Of a stretch of 64,000 nt of DNA, positions 62,800 through 64,000 are shown piece after piece. The stretch lies in the NCBI GenBank assembly GCA_036261615.1, contig DATAKK010000039.1:1-64000 (forward strand). Reading direction: 5' to 3'. Below the pieces are notes generated by a model that saw only the letters and a program-made list of their open reading frames with translations, did no database searches and was not told the DNA's origin. Numbering within the stretch: the first letter of the stretch is position 1; every line of letters starts with the position of its first letter. Origin of the DNA: JAJYQH01 sp036261615 (GTDB lineage: Bacteria > Actinomycetota > Actinomycetes > Propionibacteriales > Propionibacteriaceae). The translations under genes were made by a program, and so were the position numbers.

Positions 62800-63011
62800 G
62801 CGACACGGCGAGCGGACAACCCGACCTGAGCTACGAACAGGCGCGCGACCAACTGGTCGAGGTGGTGCAGAAGCTGGAGTCCGGCGGCGTCCCGCTGTCG
62901 GAATCGATGGAGCTGTGGCAGCGGGGCGAGCGGCTCGCCACCATCTGCCAGCGCTGGCTCGACGGCGCACGCGCGACCATCGACGCGGCGCGTCAGGACG
63001 CCGCCGACTGA
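62796..63011 (+). CDS. xseB: Exodeoxyribonuclease VII small subunit
   Basis: 71 residues from ATG 62796. Helical hairpin protein: LSYEQARDQLVEVVQKLESG, GVPLSESMELWQRGERLATI and CQRWLDGARATIDAARQ match the XseB family. Its start codon overlaps the xseA stop codon. Confidence 0.95.
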   Translation: MSDTASGQPDLSYEQARDQLVEVVQKLESGGVPLSESMELWQRGERLATICQRWLDGARATIDAARQDAAD

Positions 63012-63072
63012 GGCCGCGACCCCGTCACCCCGGCCGTCGCCCACCGGCAGATCACGAGACGGCCCGGGCAGG

Positions 63073-63693
63073 TCAGGAGGCGACCCGCACCGCCTTGACC
63101 ACGAGGTCGTCGCCCTCGTACCCGCCGGCCGTGCCGGTGGCCGGGCGCTCACGGCGCTCGTTGACCACCACCGTCCAGCCGTCGTCGTCGGCGAGGGCCT
63201 CCGCCACGAGGTCGGGCCCGGCCAGCTCCTCGGGGTCGCGCCCGTGGGCGATCGCGTGGTCGGCGAAGTCGGCGTGGTGCACGACGAGCAGGGTGCCGCC
63301 GGGAGCGACCAGCGAGATCAGCCGCTCCACCGGCGCGTGGTCGCGCACCAGCGGCACGTAGAACGCGCTCACGAGGTCGAACGACTCGAGCGGCAGGTCG
63401 TGCTCGACCAGCTGGCCCAACCACCAGGAGATCTCGACCCCCGCGTCGGCGGCCGCCCGCTGCGCGCGTTCCAGGGCCACCTTCGAGGGGTCGATCGCCG
63501 ACACCTCCCAGCCGTGCCGGGCCAGCCAGACGGCGTCCGCCCCCTCGCCGCAGCCGACGTCGAGCGCCCGCCCCGGCGTCAGGGCCCCCACCTCACGGGT
63601 CAGGGCATGGTTCGGCTCGCCGCTCCAGATCCGGTCACTGCTCGCGTAGCGCTTGTCCCAGTCGGCCGGGCTGTGCCCGCCATGCTCGCTCAT
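63073..63693 (-). CDS. SAM-dependent methyltransferase (class I)
   Basis: 206 residues from ATG 63693 (MSEHGGHSPADWDKRYASSD). Motif I GRALDVGCGEGADAVWLARH near residue 42, acidic SAIDPSKVALERAQRAA, motif II ESFDLVSAFYVPLV and motif III LVAPGGTLLVVHHADFADHA. The WDKRY start and the overall order resemble TehB-like or thiopurine-type methyltransferases. Acceptor unknown. Confidence 0.85.
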   Translation of the reverse strand: MSEHGGHSPADWDKRYASSDRIWSGEPNHALTREVGALTPGRALDVGCGEGADAVWLARHGWEVSAIDPSKVALERAQRAAADAGVEISWWLGQLVEHDLPLESFDLVSAFYVPLVRDHAPVERLISLVAPGGTLLVVHHADFADHAIAHGRDPEELAGPDLVAEALADDDGWTVVVNERRERPATGTAGGYEGDDLVVKAVRVAS

Positions 63694-63740
63694 CGGGCCA
63701 GTGTGGCACGGGCGTGGAGGGCGCCGGCGGCGCGACCGTC

Positions 63741-64000
63741 TCAGTGAGCGGTGGTGAGGCTGGTGAGGAACGCCTCGAGCGCGCCGTAGGGCTCGGCTCC
63801 CCCGACGATCGTCGTGTCGCGGCTGGTGACGCGGACGAGGTAGCGGTTGCTGCCGGAGGAGTCGACGTAGCGCTGCCACGTCTGGCCGCCGACCCGGCTC
63901 GACCCGTCGGGGTCGGCGTTGCCGGTCATGTCAGCGACGAAAGTCGGCAGGTTGCCCGCCTGCTGGGCGACGGACAGGTAGACGCCGTCGGGCGCCTGGT
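63741..64000 (-). CDS. DUF4245-like protein, C-terminal part, truncated by window edge
   Basis: The last 86 residues of a minus-strand gene whose start lies beyond the window. The frame reads APDGVYLSVAQQAGNLPTFV then GGQTWQRYVDSSGSNRYLVR and ends EAFLTSLTTAH. This pattern (QTWQR, repeated beta-strand motif) fits the DUF4245 family of membrane-anchored actinobacterial proteins often found near xseAB and glpX. Function is unknown. Confidence 0.75.
   Translation of the reverse strand, partial: QAPDGVYLSVAQQAGNLPTFVADMTGNADPDGSSRVGGQTWQRYVDSSGSNRYLVRVTSRDTTIVGGAEPYGALEAFLTSLTTAH

Noticed and set aside
143..63560. GGACGCC as an oriented replichore signal (KOPS or Chi-like)
   Set aside because: Counts on the two strands are nearly equal (about 116 and 110) along the whole window, so no direction is encoded here.

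Overview
The window is about 70% G+C and carries a chromosomal segment of an actinobacterium. The taxon is inferred from gene content: DUF3073 beside purM, a polyprenol-phosphate mannose synthase, the DprE1/DprE2/UbiA trio, a 4Fe-4S type PurF, and a gene order resembling mycobacterial blocks (purC-purS-purQ ... purL ... purF-purM-DUF3073, and ychF ... ispH-xseA-xseB-DUF4245). A non-mycolate actinobacterium, perhaps of the Propionibacteriales, is plausible but not proven.

Layout. 1-1146: the 5' part of a tyrosine integrase beside tRNA-Lys, i.e. the tRNA-side end of an integrated element that runs off the left edge. 1231-2540: a membrane-anchored protein that looks like an isolated GroEL apical domain, then tRNA-Glu, tRNA-Asp and tRNA-Phe with strong hairpin terminators. 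2560-14429: ndh, a hydrolase, DUF3073, a 2H phosphoesterase, purM, purF, a mannosyltransferase, an M20 peptidase, two Nudix genes and purL. 15000-24106: an unknown gene bracketed by repeats, then a sugar-acid and lactate block (manD, fructuronate/mannonate reductase, lutABC, an idonate-type dehydrogenase, an MFS carrier). 24402-29864: ald, a small antitoxin-like gene, an inositol-monophosphatase-like gene, a BadF-type kinase and purQ-purS-purC. 29900-37224: adenosine deaminase, aldo/keto reductase, membrane protein, VOC protein, lipid kinase, ilvD and DUF1697. 37324-39290: a CsoR/CstR-type repressor, a CoA-disulfide reductase-rhodanese fusion and their palindromic operators. 39478-50013: glgP, fdhD, SRPBCC protein, MFS exporter, a phosphodiester glycosidase family protein, dprE1, dprE2 and the UbiA-type phosphoribosyltransferase. 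50118-64000: ychF, an AbiEi/DUF559-type gene bracketed by identical hairpins, an M18 aminopeptidase, rmuC, a PatB-type lyase, ilvA, ispH, xseAB, two methyltransferases and a truncated DUF4245 gene.

How it works together. Purine biosynthesis genes (purM, F, L, Q, S, C) all lie on the minus strand but are broken up, with about 13 kb of catabolic genes between purL and purQ. The dprE1-dprE2-ubiA genes together provide the route to decaprenyl-phosphoarabinose, a cell-wall arabinose donor. The CsoR-like protein lacks the copper-ligand histidine and sits beside a persulfide/CoA-disulfide enzyme, so a sulfane-sulfur stress unit is the best reading.

The most unusual features are not classical genes. 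(1) The heptamer GGACGCC/GGCGTCC occurs roughly 225 times by hand count, about equally on both strands, including exact 14-bp palindromes. (2) There are at least four intergenic hairpin/repeat families, two of which bracket single accessory genes. (3) The membrane-anchored GroEL-apical-like protein. All similarity statements were made by eye, without database searches.
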